Source: Christiangramia salexigens (GTDB lineage: Bacteria; Bacteroidota; Bacteroidia; Flavobacteriales; Flavobacteriaceae). Taken from it: a stretch of DNA of 64,000 nucleotides. Positions 45,975-54,961 of this stretch are shown here, one piece after another. The notes under the pieces are model-generated. The model did not search any database and had not been told where the DNA came from. It was given only the letters and a program-made list of their open reading frames with translations. The stretch spans positions 1,398,501 through 1,462,500 of the forward strand of contig NZ_CP018153.1 in assembly GCF_001889005.1 (NCBI RefSeq), given 5' to 3'. A program made the translations under genes and the position numbers. Numbering within the stretch: position 1 is the stretch's first letter; the number at the start of each line of letters is the position of its first letter.

Positions 45975-47687
45975 TTAATCCACCAGAGTGGATATAAGAC
46001 TTGCATTTATCCATTGCCAAAGAAAAAAACTATTAGAGTTTTTTCCATTTTTATAATTGCTCCACTCTTTTTGAATTAGATCATGATCAAACCAGGATTG
46101 AAAACATGAATTCTCTAATCTGGCTAAATTTTCATCTACAAATACTTTTAGTTCACCTCCTAACCATTCTCTTTGTGGCGTCTGTAATGCTCTTTTTGGA
46201 GCTTCTGAGATATTATCAGGAACAAAATCTTTAATAATTTTACGTAATAAATACTTCTGCACTCCTTTATTAATCTTTAAGGAGTCTTGAAGAGAAAAGG
46301 CTAATTCCACCAGCCGATAGTCGAGAAAAGGCTCTCTTAATTCAGTGCTAAAAGCCATAGAAATACGATCATTGAACCTTAGAGCCCGAGGCAATTTAGT
46401 ATAAAAAAGATCCCGGTATTGCAAATTTTGAAGGCTGGATTCGAAAGGGGTCGGGTATTCCGGTTTTTTAGCCAGGTCTTGAAACCCGCTATTAAGGACA
46501 TCTGGTCTAAATGAACCAGATTTACCTGTACCCTGAATTACCTGATCTACTAGAGAATTATAATAATCATATCCCGCCCATTGCTCATCCATTCCCTGAC
46601 CATCCATTAAAACTTTAAGTCCTGATTGATTCGCCCTTTCAAAAATTTTGGAATAGGCAATAGTAGGTATCCCGCCAAAAGGCTCTTCCTGTATATCACT
46701 CAATAATTTTGAAAGTTGGGGAACTTCGGCGGAACTAAGTTTAATCTTTTCAAGAGGATTCCCAGTAAGACCGATCATTTTTTCTACCCAGGGTAGTTCA
46801 TCATATTGTTTATCTCCCGTATAAAAAGTAAATGCTTTTACTTTTTGGTTACTTTTAAAATTATTTACAAGCGCAAGTAACAATGAACTATCCACACCAC
46901 CACTAATATTAAAGCCTACCTCAACATCTGCACGAAATCTTAGCCTAATAGAATCTAATAACAATTCCAGATAATTTTCCTTTATTTCTTCGATTGAATA
47001 ATTATTTGAAATGTCCTTTATCCGGGAAGGGCAATCATACCATTTTTTAATAGAAAGACTAAAATCTTTGTATTCCATACAATATCCGGCTGGCAATTGG
47101 TCTATATCTTTATAAAAAGTTTCTGAAGGTGATCCATATGAACCAAAACAAAAATAATTTGACCAGACCTTTTCATTAGGGCCTGAAGATCTAATATTGC
47201 GAATAGCTTTAATTTCGCTGGCAAATATTAATTTTGAGTGGCATTCCGAATAGTAAAATGGTTTAACACCAAAACGATCACGGGCTGCAAAGATTTTTTT
47301 CTCTCTACTATCCCAGATTGCAAAGGCAAACATTCCATTCAGTTTTTCCAGACAATTCTTTCCGTAGATAATATAGGCTGCCAGTAAAACTTCGGTATCA
47401 GAATTTGTTTTAAAAATATATCTGGAACCTATCTCCAACTTTAGTTCCTTGTAATTATAGATCTCTCCGTTAAAGCTTAAATGATAGCGTCCTGTAGGAT
47501 CTGAAAATGGTTGATCTCCTGCATGTGAAAGATCTATAATGGAAAGTCGATTATGACCTAAGACAGCGTAACCCCTGTCACAATATATTCCTCTTGCATC
47601 CGGGCCTCGATGAGATATGGAAACTAGCATTTTCTCTATTTCAGACCTCTTTATTCCCTCTCCAATAATCCCGGCAATACCACACAT
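45975..47687 (-). CDS. asnB: Asparagine synthase (glutamine-hydrolysing)-type amidotransferase
   Basis: 570 residues. MCGIAGIIG gives the N-terminal nucleophile Cys2 of the glutaminase domain (LSFNGEIYNYKEL, ARDRFGVKPFYY), followed by a synthetase PP-loop, FNISGGVDSSLLLALV, and DGQGMDEQWAGYDYY. Within polysaccharide loci such proteins are often thought to make sugar amides instead of asparagine; which one applies is unknown. Start overlaps the neuA stop by one base, so it is coupled with the nonulosonic acid genes. Confidence 0.9.
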   Translation of the reverse strand: MCGIAGIIGEGIKRSEIEKMLVSISHRGPDARGIYCDRGYAVLGHNRLSIIDLSHAGDQPFSDPTGRYHLSFNGEIYNYKELKLEIGSRYIFKTNSDTEVLLAAYIIYGKNCLEKLNGMFAFAIWDSREKKIFAARDRFGVKPFYYSECHSKLIFASEIKAIRNIRSSGPNEKVWSNYFCFGSYGSPSETFYKDIDQLPAGYCMEYKDFSLSIKKWYDCPSRIKDISNNYSIEEIKENYLELLLDSIRLRFRADVEVGFNISGGVDSSLLLALVNNFKSNQKVKAFTFYTGDKQYDELPWVEKMIGLTGNPLEKIKLSSAEVPQLSKLLSDIQEEPFGGIPTIAYSKIFERANQSGLKVLMDGQGMDEQWAGYDYYNSLVDQVIQGTGKSGSFRPDVLNSGFQDLAKKPEYPTPFESSLQNLQYRDLFYTKLPRALRFNDRISMAFSTELREPFLDYRLVELAFSLQDSLKINKGVQKYLLRKIIKDFVPDNISEAPKRALQTPQREWLGGELKVFVDENLARLENSCFQSWFDHDLIQKEWSNYKNGKNSNSFFLWQWINASLISTLVD

Positions 47688-48379
47688 TAATTTCTATTTT
47701 TCAGTATATCTTCAGCTTTTATCCAATCTTCGATAGTATCCAGATTCACATAATCTTGATGAGTAGTATCTACATAACCAATTTTATTTCCAAAAAGGGA
47801 ATCATTCTTCAAAATCACATCAGATTTAGTAAGGTAAATTGCCCCATCCCGATGGTAGGCCTTTGGAAGCTTTTGCCTTCTTGCAATAGGATTACCTTCT
47901 CCTGTGGCCATTTTCAGTGTTCCTCCATGGTCCTCAAATGCCCAGTGGGGATTAAATTCTAATGGTATTTGTCTAACACTTATTAAGGAATCATAATCGC
48001 CTTTCTTGAATTTTTCAATAGCTTCATCAATTAACCCCTCCCCTCTAAATGGGGTAGTAGGTTGTAAAAGACAAACGGCATCATAATATTCCCCATTTGC
48101 TGAAAAAAAATTTAAAGCATGTTTTAGTACCGTTATTGTTGGAGTTGCATCTTCTGCTAAACCTTTTGGGCGTACAAATGGAACTTCTAAATTTAAACTT
48201 TTCGCTACTTCAATAATAGATTGATCATCTGAACTTATAATCAATCTTGACAAATATTCAGATCTGTTTGCTGAATCAATTGTATATTTCAAAAGAGGAT
48301 ATCCTCCTAGTAATTTTATATTCTTACCCGGAATACCTTTACTTCCCCCACGTGCGGGAATTAATCCAAGAATTCTCAT
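47687..48379 (-). CDS. neuA: Acylneuraminate cytidylyltransferase (NeuA-type)
   Basis: Activates a nonulosonic acid with CTP to CMP-sugar, the donor for transferases. 230 residues with the mononucleotide-binding start ILGLIPARGGSKGIPGKNIKLLGG, the metal/nucleotide region LLQPTTPFRGEGLIDEAI and PKAYHRDGAIYLT. One-base overlaps (TAATG) with neuC and asnB. Could act on Neu5Ac, legionaminic or related acids. Confidence 0.92.
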   Translation of the reverse strand: MRILGLIPARGGSKGIPGKNIKLLGGYPLLKYTIDSANRSEYLSRLIISSDDQSIIEVAKSLNLEVPFVRPKGLAEDATPTITVLKHALNFFSANGEYYDAVCLLQPTTPFRGEGLIDEAIEKFKKGDYDSLISVRQIPLEFNPHWAFEDHGGTLKMATGEGNPIARRQKLPKAYHRDGAIYLTKSDVILKNDSLFGNKIGYVDTTHQDYVNLDTIEDWIKAEDILKNRN

Positions 48380-49536
48380 TAATAGGTTATAGTTTTGGAT
48401 GAACGCAGATCCACAGTAGCTAATATATTAGCTATCTTTTTTCCGGAATTCCCATTGCCATACATGGAAGAACTCTTATAATGACCTCTCTTTAAGACAT
48501 CTTTTATCCCCTTTAATATTTGATACCGGTCATGGGCAATATCTGTAACATTTTGAGCACGCAATCTGCGGTCCTGTCTTTTTCCTAGGTTAATAACCGG
48601 CACCCCCATAAAACTACATTCTCTTATACCTACACTGGAATTTCCAATAAGCATTTTCGAAAATTTCAATAATCTAAGAAAATCAAGGGGCTCCATATTT
48701 TTAAAAAAATGTATGTTTTCCGGGTTTTCCTGCTCTCTAAACGTTCTTATTCCATTGGAGGTTCCATCAGATCCAGCATCAACATTTGGCCAAAACCAAA
48801 ACGCAGGTATTTGTGAATCTTTGATCGCAAAGAGGGTCTCCATTACGTGTTCCCTAGAACGTTCATATTCAGTCGTAACCGGATGTTGCATTATTATAAT
48901 ATATTCCTTCTCCCAGTTAATTTTTTTACCTACCCCTCCATATTTTTTTAATGGATCAAAATTGAGGGATTTTTCATTTTTGATTTGTTTGGCGAGATCT
49001 ATAGAAGGACAGCCTGTATTAATTACCATTTCGGGATCTTCTCCCAGTTTTATTACTCTCTCCCTGGCATCTTCATTAGAAACCAAATGAAGGTCAGCAA
49101 GTTTTGTATTGGCATGTCGAACTTTTTCATCGATATTTCCGGTAACTTCTCCTCCCTGTATGTGGACTAGCGGAATATTTTGATAAGAGGCAGCTATTGA
49201 GGTAGCAATAGTTTCAAACCGATCAGCAATACATATTACTGCGTCGGGTTTAAGATTGAAAAAGACATTAGTTAGCTCCATCAAGCCTAAACCTGTAGTT
49301 TTTGCCATTGTTGTTGGATTTTCTCCTTCAAGCACCATATAAACTTTTGCTACAGCTTCAAATCCATCTTTACGAATAAAGTCTGATGCATTGCCATACC
49401 TATCCAACAAAGCTGAACCTGCAATCACCAATTGAAGTTCTAATTCAGGATGAACCTTTATTTCACTTAAGACTGTCTTAACCCGGCTATAAGAAGGGCG
49501 TGCTGTTACAACAACGCAGATCTTTCTCTTATTCAT
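48379..49536 (-). CDS. neuC: UDP-N-acetylglucosamine 2-epimerase, hydrolysing (NeuC/LegG-type)
   Basis: Converts UDP-GlcNAc (or a 4-modified relative) to the free mannosamine, the substrate of NeuB. 385 residues, GT-B-like fold, with RKICVVVTARPSYSRVKTVL, VHIQGGEVTGNIDEKVRHANTKLAD (in part) and the C-terminal LIGNSSVGIRECSFMGVPVINLG. The conserved signature favours the NeuC group over non-hydrolysing WecB. No genes for bacillosamine-type precursors are visible, so the plain ManNAc route is the simpler reading. Confidence 0.88.
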   Translation of the reverse strand: MNKRKICVVVTARPSYSRVKTVLSEIKVHPELELQLVIAGSALLDRYGNASDFIRKDGFEAVAKVYMVLEGENPTTMAKTTGLGLMELTNVFFNLKPDAVICIADRFETIATSIAASYQNIPLVHIQGGEVTGNIDEKVRHANTKLADLHLVSNEDARERVIKLGEDPEMVINTGCPSIDLAKQIKNEKSLNFDPLKKYGGVGKKINWEKEYIIIMQHPVTTEYERSREHVMETLFAIKDSQIPAFWFWPNVDAGSDGTSNGIRTFREQENPENIHFFKNMEPLDFLRLLKFSKMLIGNSSVGIRECSFMGVPVINLGKRQDRRLRAQNVTDIAHDRYQILKGIKDVLKRGHYKSSSMYGNGNSGKKIANILATVDLRSSKTITY

Positions 49537-49564
49537 GTTTTGAATTTATGGAATAAAGTAAGTA

Positions 49565-50557
49565 TTAAAAACAGTCATCAGTTAAAAAAGTCCACTTTTT
49601 AATATCTGACTTAAGCTCCCTACCTATAATCTTTTGAAATTCCGATGCTTCTATTCCCTGATCTTTTGGTTTTTTAGCCTCCAAGTCATCAAATTTTAAA
49701 TGATGTCCCTTACTTAGATCCTTATTTACCGCCAGAGATTTCTCGAAAATCTTTTTAAGGTCTGAAAACTTTGAGTTATCTGTTTTGTCTACCGGATTCA
49801 TTAAAGCATTAGAAATATTATGAACTGAATTTACCAGCATTTTGATCTCATCAATTTCCAAAGATGATGAAGCGTCAGGTCCAAAACTTCTTCTATCAAA
49901 CACAGCATGGAATTCCAGGATTTCAGCACCAAGTGCAGTAGCTGCTATACATGTTTCAATTTTTCCTGAATGATCTGAATACCCTACTTTTTCATTATAT
50001 CTTTTTCTAATATCTCCTATAACATTCAAACCATAGGACTCTGGTAATGTTGGGTAAGAGGTAGTGCACTGCATAACTGAAAAATCTATTTCCTTTTCTC
50101 TTAAAAATTGGACAGTTCGGTCAAGTTCCATAAAGGAACTCATTCCAGATGAAATAATAACAGGTTTCCCAGTTTGCGCGATCTTTTCCAGTAATAAATA
50201 ATTATTCACCTCTCCAGAGCCAATTTTATAACGCTTCACTCCTATTTCTTCTAACAAATCTACTGCGGCATTACTAAATGGAGAAGCTATAAATTCCATA
50301 TTATATATATCGCAGGTGTCCTTTAAATGTTTCCAATCCTTAAGAGGAAACTCCATTCTTTTCCAGTAATCAAATCGACTTTTATCCTGTTGAGAAAATT
50401 TAATTCGGAATGGTTCATGAATACTGCTTTCAGCCTCGGCAATATGGACCTGAAATTTTACCGCATCCACACCTGTCTCTGCCAGTGCTTTTATATATGC
50501 CTGCGCCATTCCCAGACTTCCTTCATGGGCCTGGCCCACTTCTGCGATCACGAACAT
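49565..50557 (-). CDS. neuB: N-acetylneuraminate synthase-type enzyme (NeuB)
   Basis: Condenses ManNAc or a relative with phosphoenolpyruvate to a nine-carbon nonulosonic acid. 330 residues: TIM-barrel part with FVIAEVGQAHEGSLGMAQAYI, VDAVKFQVH, YKIGSGEVNNYLLLEKIA, SSGMSSFMELDRTV and GYSDHSG, then a short SAF-like C-terminus (NKDLSKGHHLKFDDLEAKKP). The EVGQAHEG start differs from the EIGINHNG of classical NeuB proteins, so the product may not be Neu5Ac itself. 28 bases before neuC. Confidence 0.88.
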   Translation of the reverse strand: MFVIAEVGQAHEGSLGMAQAYIKALAETGVDAVKFQVHIAEAESSIHEPFRIKFSQQDKSRFDYWKRMEFPLKDWKHLKDTCDIYNMEFIASPFSNAAVDLLEEIGVKRYKIGSGEVNNYLLLEKIAQTGKPVIISSGMSSFMELDRTVQFLREKEIDFSVMQCTTSYPTLPESYGLNVIGDIRKRYNEKVGYSDHSGKIETCIAATALGAEILEFHAVFDRRSFGPDASSSLEIDEIKMLVNSVHNISNALMNPVDKTDNSKFSDLKKIFEKSLAVNKDLSKGHHLKFDDLEAKKPKDQGIEASEFQKIIGRELKSDIKKWTFLTDDCF

Positions 50558-50560
50558 AAG

Positions 50561-51436
50561 TTATACTTTTAATATAATATTTATTGCTCCAGCCATTAAT
50601 TCCTCTTCTGAGAAATTCAGAAATTCCTGGTGCAATTTCAGCTTTTTAAATTTTCGATAATATTCTGATTTTTCATCAGGTACATTAAAGGAAAGATGTA
50701 CAATTTCCAGTTCCAATTTATTAAATATCTCTAAATATTGAGGCAGTCTTAATCTATTATGATAATCAAATCTAGTTTGCATCATGTTCCATTCTTTATT
50801 TGAATATTGCAAAAAATCCTGAAGCGATAGCCTTTTATCAACATATGCCCGATGGTCTCCTGGAGAAATAAGATGAATAATATGTGAACCTGGATTTAAT
50901 TCATTTTTAAATTTAAGATGCATGGATTCGAGGTCTTCAGGAGTTACATGTTCTAATACAAAACGAGAAAAAACCAGATCACAGTCTGTGAGGTTTTGCT
51001 CTAATATATTAGTATGGGGATAATAATTAATAGCTTCTGGCAAACCAAATTTCGAATCTTTTTTCCTTTTGATTCTAACTCCGTATTTCCTTGAAAACTG
51101 ATCATTCAACTCTGCAATATATTTCTTTTGGTAATGCTTGTTTAGATCGAACGATTCAACTTTTGCTGCTTTACCCATATACTTGAAAAAATATGGCATC
51201 AAAGGTAACCAGCCGGATCCTATTTCCGCTATAACCCTATCCTGAATTCTAACCCCGTTTTCCAAGGTAAGGTGTTCAAAAGTTCTAAATGTATTATTCG
51301 CTGATCTAATTTTAAATTCCAGATCCTCATTGCTGAAAATTTCCTGAACTCTATGATATATCCAATCCCCCAGTTTATGAGGAAAAACCTCTAGCGACCG
51401 AAAAAGTAACTTTTTTAATTTAAGTTTTAATGACAT
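50561..51436 (-). CDS. Class I SAM methyltransferase of the glycan locus
   Basis: 291 residues. Motif I appears as RVIAEIGSGWLPLMPYFF, followed by KVESFDLNKHYQKKY and DCDLVFSRFVLEHVTPEDLESM, a Rossmann-type methyltransferase; C-terminal part unassigned. Immediately upstream of neuB (3-base gap), so it may act on the same sugar or on the glycan it is added to. Substrate unknown. Confidence 0.78.
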   Translation of the reverse strand: MSLKLKLKKLLFRSLEVFPHKLGDWIYHRVQEIFSNEDLEFKIRSANNTFRTFEHLTLENGVRIQDRVIAEIGSGWLPLMPYFFKYMGKAAKVESFDLNKHYQKKYIAELNDQFSRKYGVRIKRKKDSKFGLPEAINYYPHTNILEQNLTDCDLVFSRFVLEHVTPEDLESMHLKFKNELNPGSHIIHLISPGDHRAYVDKRLSLQDFLQYSNKEWNMMQTRFDYHNRLRLPQYLEIFNKLELEIVHLSFNVPDEKSEYYRKFKKLKLHQEFLNFSEEELMAGAINIILKV

Positions 51437-51444
51437 ATCTCGGT

Positions 51445-52524
51445 TTAAGAAAATTTTACAGCAATTTCTATTTCCCCTACCTCTGAATTTACTTTTACCG
51501 AATAAGGCTTATTCCGATAAAAAGATATAAGGTTTAATAAAACCATATCATTTACCTCTTTTAAATTAAAATATCCGGGCACTTTCATCCCTAAAAGTTT
51601 TTTAACCTTATATTTTAGGCTACGGCTAAAAGGGTCTTTTATAATCCTTATCTTTATTATCTTCTTTGTTAAAGATGGCAATTGTCCATACAAAACATCT
51701 TCAATCTGCCGCTTTTCATTTGTAACTTCCATAAATAAATCAGCCTCTTCCAATTGACTATAGTCCACCTTATTTAGAATTTCCCCCCAACAAGTAAGAT
51801 TAACCTTAGTTATCCCATTATTTAAAGTATTTTTTAGATGTTGATGATTTAAAGGAAGAATTCCTGACACCTGTAATTCAGAGGTTAATACTGTTCTCTC
51901 CCGACTTTGATAGGAAGAATGCCACTGATGTAGCAAGAGAAGTTCAGCATCATAATATTTTACCTCGTAACCTGCATTCCTCAACCGTATATGTATATCG
52001 GTATCTTCAGCTCCCCAAAAATGATAGAACTCATCAAAACCCCGTAAATCCTGTAACTGTTTAACCGGAAATAAGCTTAAACCTGTCGCTTCATCATTGC
52101 TTAATCTATAATTTTCGTAAGCATGGAAATCCAAATCCTTCTGACTTTCTGAAGCATTTAAATAACCAACCTGGAAATAGGTCGTAATTGGAGCATTCAT
52201 AAAACCTGATGAAACTTCCACAAATTTGGGATGGAATATAATATCAACATCGGCAACGAAACAGAAGTCTGTTTCTAATATTTTTATAACCGAATTCAAA
52301 GCCCTACTCTTATTCCATGGTTGAAATTGGGTTGGATAAAATTGATAGTTAATAAAGGGGTAATTAAGGCAAAGATTTTTTACTTCAATTGCCAGTTCAG
52401 GTGAAGAACCATAATCAATAAAATAAACCTCGAAGTGATCATTAGTCTGTTTTGTAAGAGAATCAAAGGATCTTTTAAGTCTTTGGAGGTCCCGGTTGCG
52501 ATATGGATAGAGTATTGAAAGCAT
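51445..52524 (-). CDS. Glycosyltransferase family 2 with GT7-like C-terminal motif
   Basis: 359 residues. GT-A start SILYPYRNRDLQRLKRSFDSL, DxD-type FVADVDIIFHPKFVEV, and FHAYENYRLSNDEATGLSLF, then FYHFWGAEDTDIHIRLRNAGYEV, which resembles the WGxEDxD region of GT7-type galactosyltransferases and polymerising GT2 enzymes. Overlaps the next upstream gene by one base. Sugar unknown. Confidence 0.87.
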   Translation of the reverse strand: MLSILYPYRNRDLQRLKRSFDSLTKQTNDHFEVYFIDYGSSPELAIEVKNLCLNYPFINYQFYPTQFQPWNKSRALNSVIKILETDFCFVADVDIIFHPKFVEVSSGFMNAPITTYFQVGYLNASESQKDLDFHAYENYRLSNDEATGLSLFPVKQLQDLRGFDEFYHFWGAEDTDIHIRLRNAGYEVKYYDAELLLLHQWHSSYQSRERTVLTSELQVSGILPLNHQHLKNTLNNGITKVNLTCWGEILNKVDYSQLEEADLFMEVTNEKRQIEDVLYGQLPSLTKKIIKIRIIKDPFSRSLKYKVKKLLGMKVPGYFNLKEVNDMVLLNLISFYRNKPYSVKVNSEVGEIEIAVKFS

Positions 52525-53690
52525 TAATTGCTAAAAATCTTCTTCAGTTTTAATTTGTGACGATATAATATATGCTTTATCATATAAAAATAAACTTTGG
52601 AATCTATTTCGTTCCTTTCCTTAATTAATTCAATTAATTCTCGGTCCAGGGTCAGCTTTTTCTTTTTTGACAATAACCAACCCATATACTTCTTCTTGTT
52701 TTTTCTAAATTTTTCAAGATCGAAGATTTCAGAATAAAATTCCAGTTTTCCCAATAATTCTAATGTTAGCATTGTACGTTGGCATTTGTAACACTCAGAA
52801 CAGTTTATAAAATCCCTCCCTTCAAAAGGGTGAGTGCATACATCGAGATGTGCATATGTTTCGGGGAATTCTGTGATTAATTCAGTCCTACCTATTCTCG
52901 AATATTTTAAAGCACTTACAAAAAAAGAAGTTGATTCTGTAGATAAATTTGGAATTATAAGCATATCTAAATCTGCTATTTCTTCATTGTTAAATGAGAA
53001 ATGATCGAACCTCGTACCAGAAGAATAATAATAATTTTTAAATAATTTCTGCATAAGAAGAGCACAAGAAATAGTTCTTAGATTATAAGTTTCCTGAAAT
53101 TTCATCTGTAAAATCTCACTAAGATTAGAATCTACTGTAATAACCTCCCTACCAACCTTTTCAGCGAATTCAGAAACATTTTTAATTCTTTTATGGAATA
53201 TTTCACGTGCCTTACTCCCTCCTTTATCACCATGGGAGCCAACATTAAAAAATGTAAAATAATCAATTAAGTATGGACTTTTCTCATCTTTATGATCAAA
53301 ATAGGTAGCAAAGGAATCGATTCCGCAGGATAAGCCAGTACCAGACGTTTTACCAATATTAAGGTTTAAGCTGCTTAATTTGGAAGGAATAACTTTTATC
53401 CTTTTATAGTTAGAGTTAACCAAACAAAGTGCATCTATTAAATAATGATTCAAACTATAATAAAGTCTGGCGGATAATGGAGCATTTAACTTAATATCAT
53501 TACCTGTTTTAAGACCTAAAAATAACAATCCAATAATAAAAGCATCCAGTTGTTCAACTATTAAAAATTTTTCATATTTATTAGGAAAAGAATACCATAA
53601 ATTCTTCGTTTCACCTCCCATATCAAAGTCAACAGTTACAATGATTTCCCCCCCTCTTTTTCTTAATTTTGGTTTATGAATAGTTATCAT
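52524..53690 (-). CDS. Predicted PP-loop ATPase with zinc-type cysteine motif, function unknown
   Basis: 388 residues. After a beta-rich N-terminal part (1-105) comes GLSCGIDSFATYF (about 119-131), a variant of the PP-loop SGGxDS of ATP-pyrophosphatase enzymes. A basic loop HGDKGGSKAREIFHKRI follows. Near residues 285-303 are C285 and the triple C297-x2-C300-x2-C303 (NCSECYKCQRTML), as in the zinc site of QueC-like enzymes. The C-terminus is lysine-rich and helical. Such enzymes adenylate a carboxyl or carbonyl group and swap in nitrogen or sulfur, so a sugar amidation or similar change is a reasonable guess. Lies between two transferases with 1-base overlaps. Confidence 0.66.
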   Translation of the reverse strand: MITIHKPKLRKRGGEIIVTVDFDMGGETKNLWYSFPNKYEKFLIVEQLDAFIIGLLFLGLKTGNDIKLNAPLSARLYYSLNHYLIDALCLVNSNYKRIKVIPSKLSSLNLNIGKTSGTGLSCGIDSFATYFDHKDEKSPYLIDYFTFFNVGSHGDKGGSKAREIFHKRIKNVSEFAEKVGREVITVDSNLSEILQMKFQETYNLRTISCALLMQKLFKNYYYSSGTRFDHFSFNNEEIADLDMLIIPNLSTESTSFFVSALKYSRIGRTELITEFPETYAHLDVCTHPFEGRDFINCSECYKCQRTMLTLELLGKLEFYSEIFDLEKFRKNKKKYMGWLLSKKKKLTLDRELIELIKERNEIDSKVYFYMIKHILYRHKLKLKKIFSN

Positions 53691-53691
53691 A

Positions 53692-54843
53692 TTAATTTAT
53701 CAGCTGTTTTTCTATGATCCTATACTGCTTTTGCACCTGAATTTTAATATTATTTCTTTCTAAATATGGTTTAATGTACTCGGAATTATGTATAATAGCC
53801 CTTTTCATGAACACCGGATCATTAATTGCCTTCAATAATAACTCTCCAATTTCAATAGGATTCTCCGGATCAGCAATCAACAAACCATTTTCTTCATGGG
53901 CAATTAATTCAGAGGATGCTCCACCTGGATTAGACTGTATAGGAAACGAATTCATTATTATCGCCTCAAGGAGGGTATTGGGCAAACCATCTGAAATGCT
54001 GTTGCCAATCGAAATTTTTGCATCACCCATTAATTTTAAAACCTCAGCCTGAGAAAGATTATATTTTATTATAAAATTACTCCATTCCAGTAATCCATTT
54101 TTTTTAGCAAATTCGTATACTTCTTTATTAGCTCCGTAAACGCTGATCTTATAATCCTTTAATTCTGTTTTAATCATGGTCAAGCCTTCCAGGACCTTAT
54201 TGCATCGCCCTAATTTCCCCTGATATCCTTTTATGATTATCCCATGCCTGTCCTCAAAATCTGAATTAAACTTATCATATTCGGCTAAATTATACCCCCC
54301 ACCTGTCGGATAAGTACCCAAATATTTACCATTAAAACCTAAATCTTTAGCCAATAAATAATCCCGTGAACAATCCGCAAACATATAATCAATTTCTGGT
54401 AAGGTTGTTTTAATATTATTCAAATCGTTTTCAAAGTTTTTTCTATAGAAAAGGTCATTTCCCCAAGCGGAATATACCCATTTAATCTCAGGAAAGATTT
54501 TCATAGTTTTTAAGATAGAAAACGTTGCAGACTGTAGAACAAAAGAATGAACTATATCTGGTTGAATTTCTTTAATTTTTTCTTCCAAGATAGAGTTTAA
54601 ATCTCTTTGATTAATCTTATTAATAACATTATATAAAGCTGGAACCTTTGACTTCAATAAATACCTTCCGGGATAATCCCACCTGTTTCTCCACCCTACC
54701 GTTTGTTCTATAAAATCTATACTTTTTACCGACGTATTAGAATCAAATACATCTATCCAGTAAACTTGATGGCCCGTATCCCTCAATTGCTCTGCCCATC
54801 TAAAAAAGTGAATTGAAAACATGGAAACCATTAATATTCTCAT
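53692..54843 (-). CDS. Glycosyltransferase family 4
   Basis: 383 residues from ATG 54843. N-terminal MRILMVSMFSIHFFRWAEQL and IVHSFVLQSATFSIL, C-terminal KISIGNSISDGLPNTLLEAIIMNSFPIQSN with the E-x-x-E donor-site pattern, GGASSELIAHEENGLLIAD. One base from the PP-loop gene downstream. Upstream is the plus-strand GT10 gene, so it probably has its own promoter in the 118-base divergent gap or reads through from the right. Confidence 0.88.
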   Translation of the reverse strand: MRILMVSMFSIHFFRWAEQLRDTGHQVYWIDVFDSNTSVKSIDFIEQTVGWRNRWDYPGRYLLKSKVPALYNVINKINQRDLNSILEEKIKEIQPDIVHSFVLQSATFSILKTMKIFPEIKWVYSAWGNDLFYRKNFENDLNNIKTTLPEIDYMFADCSRDYLLAKDLGFNGKYLGTYPTGGGYNLAEYDKFNSDFEDRHGIIIKGYQGKLGRCNKVLEGLTMIKTELKDYKISVYGANKEVYEFAKKNGLLEWSNFIIKYNLSQAEVLKLMGDAKISIGNSISDGLPNTLLEAIIMNSFPIQSNPGGASSELIAHEENGLLIADPENPIEIGELLLKAINDPVFMKRAIIHNSEYIKPYLERNNIKIQVQKQYRIIEKQLIN

Positions 54844-54935
54844 GAAGGAAATACAGATTTTTAATTATTAAAAGGTCTTCATAATAAGAATGAAACCCTT
54901 GCCCAATTCTTAAATGCTAAAATAAATTAAAATGT

Positions 54936-54943
54936 TAGCTTTG
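54936..54943 (+). promoter_or_regulatory. Putative -7 box of the GT10-like gene
   Basis: TAGCTTTG matches TAnnTTTG and lies 18 bases before the TTG start at 54962. No convincing -33 TTG at the right spacing. Confidence 0.42.
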
Positions 54944-54961
54944 GTTAAAATAAGAAAATAA

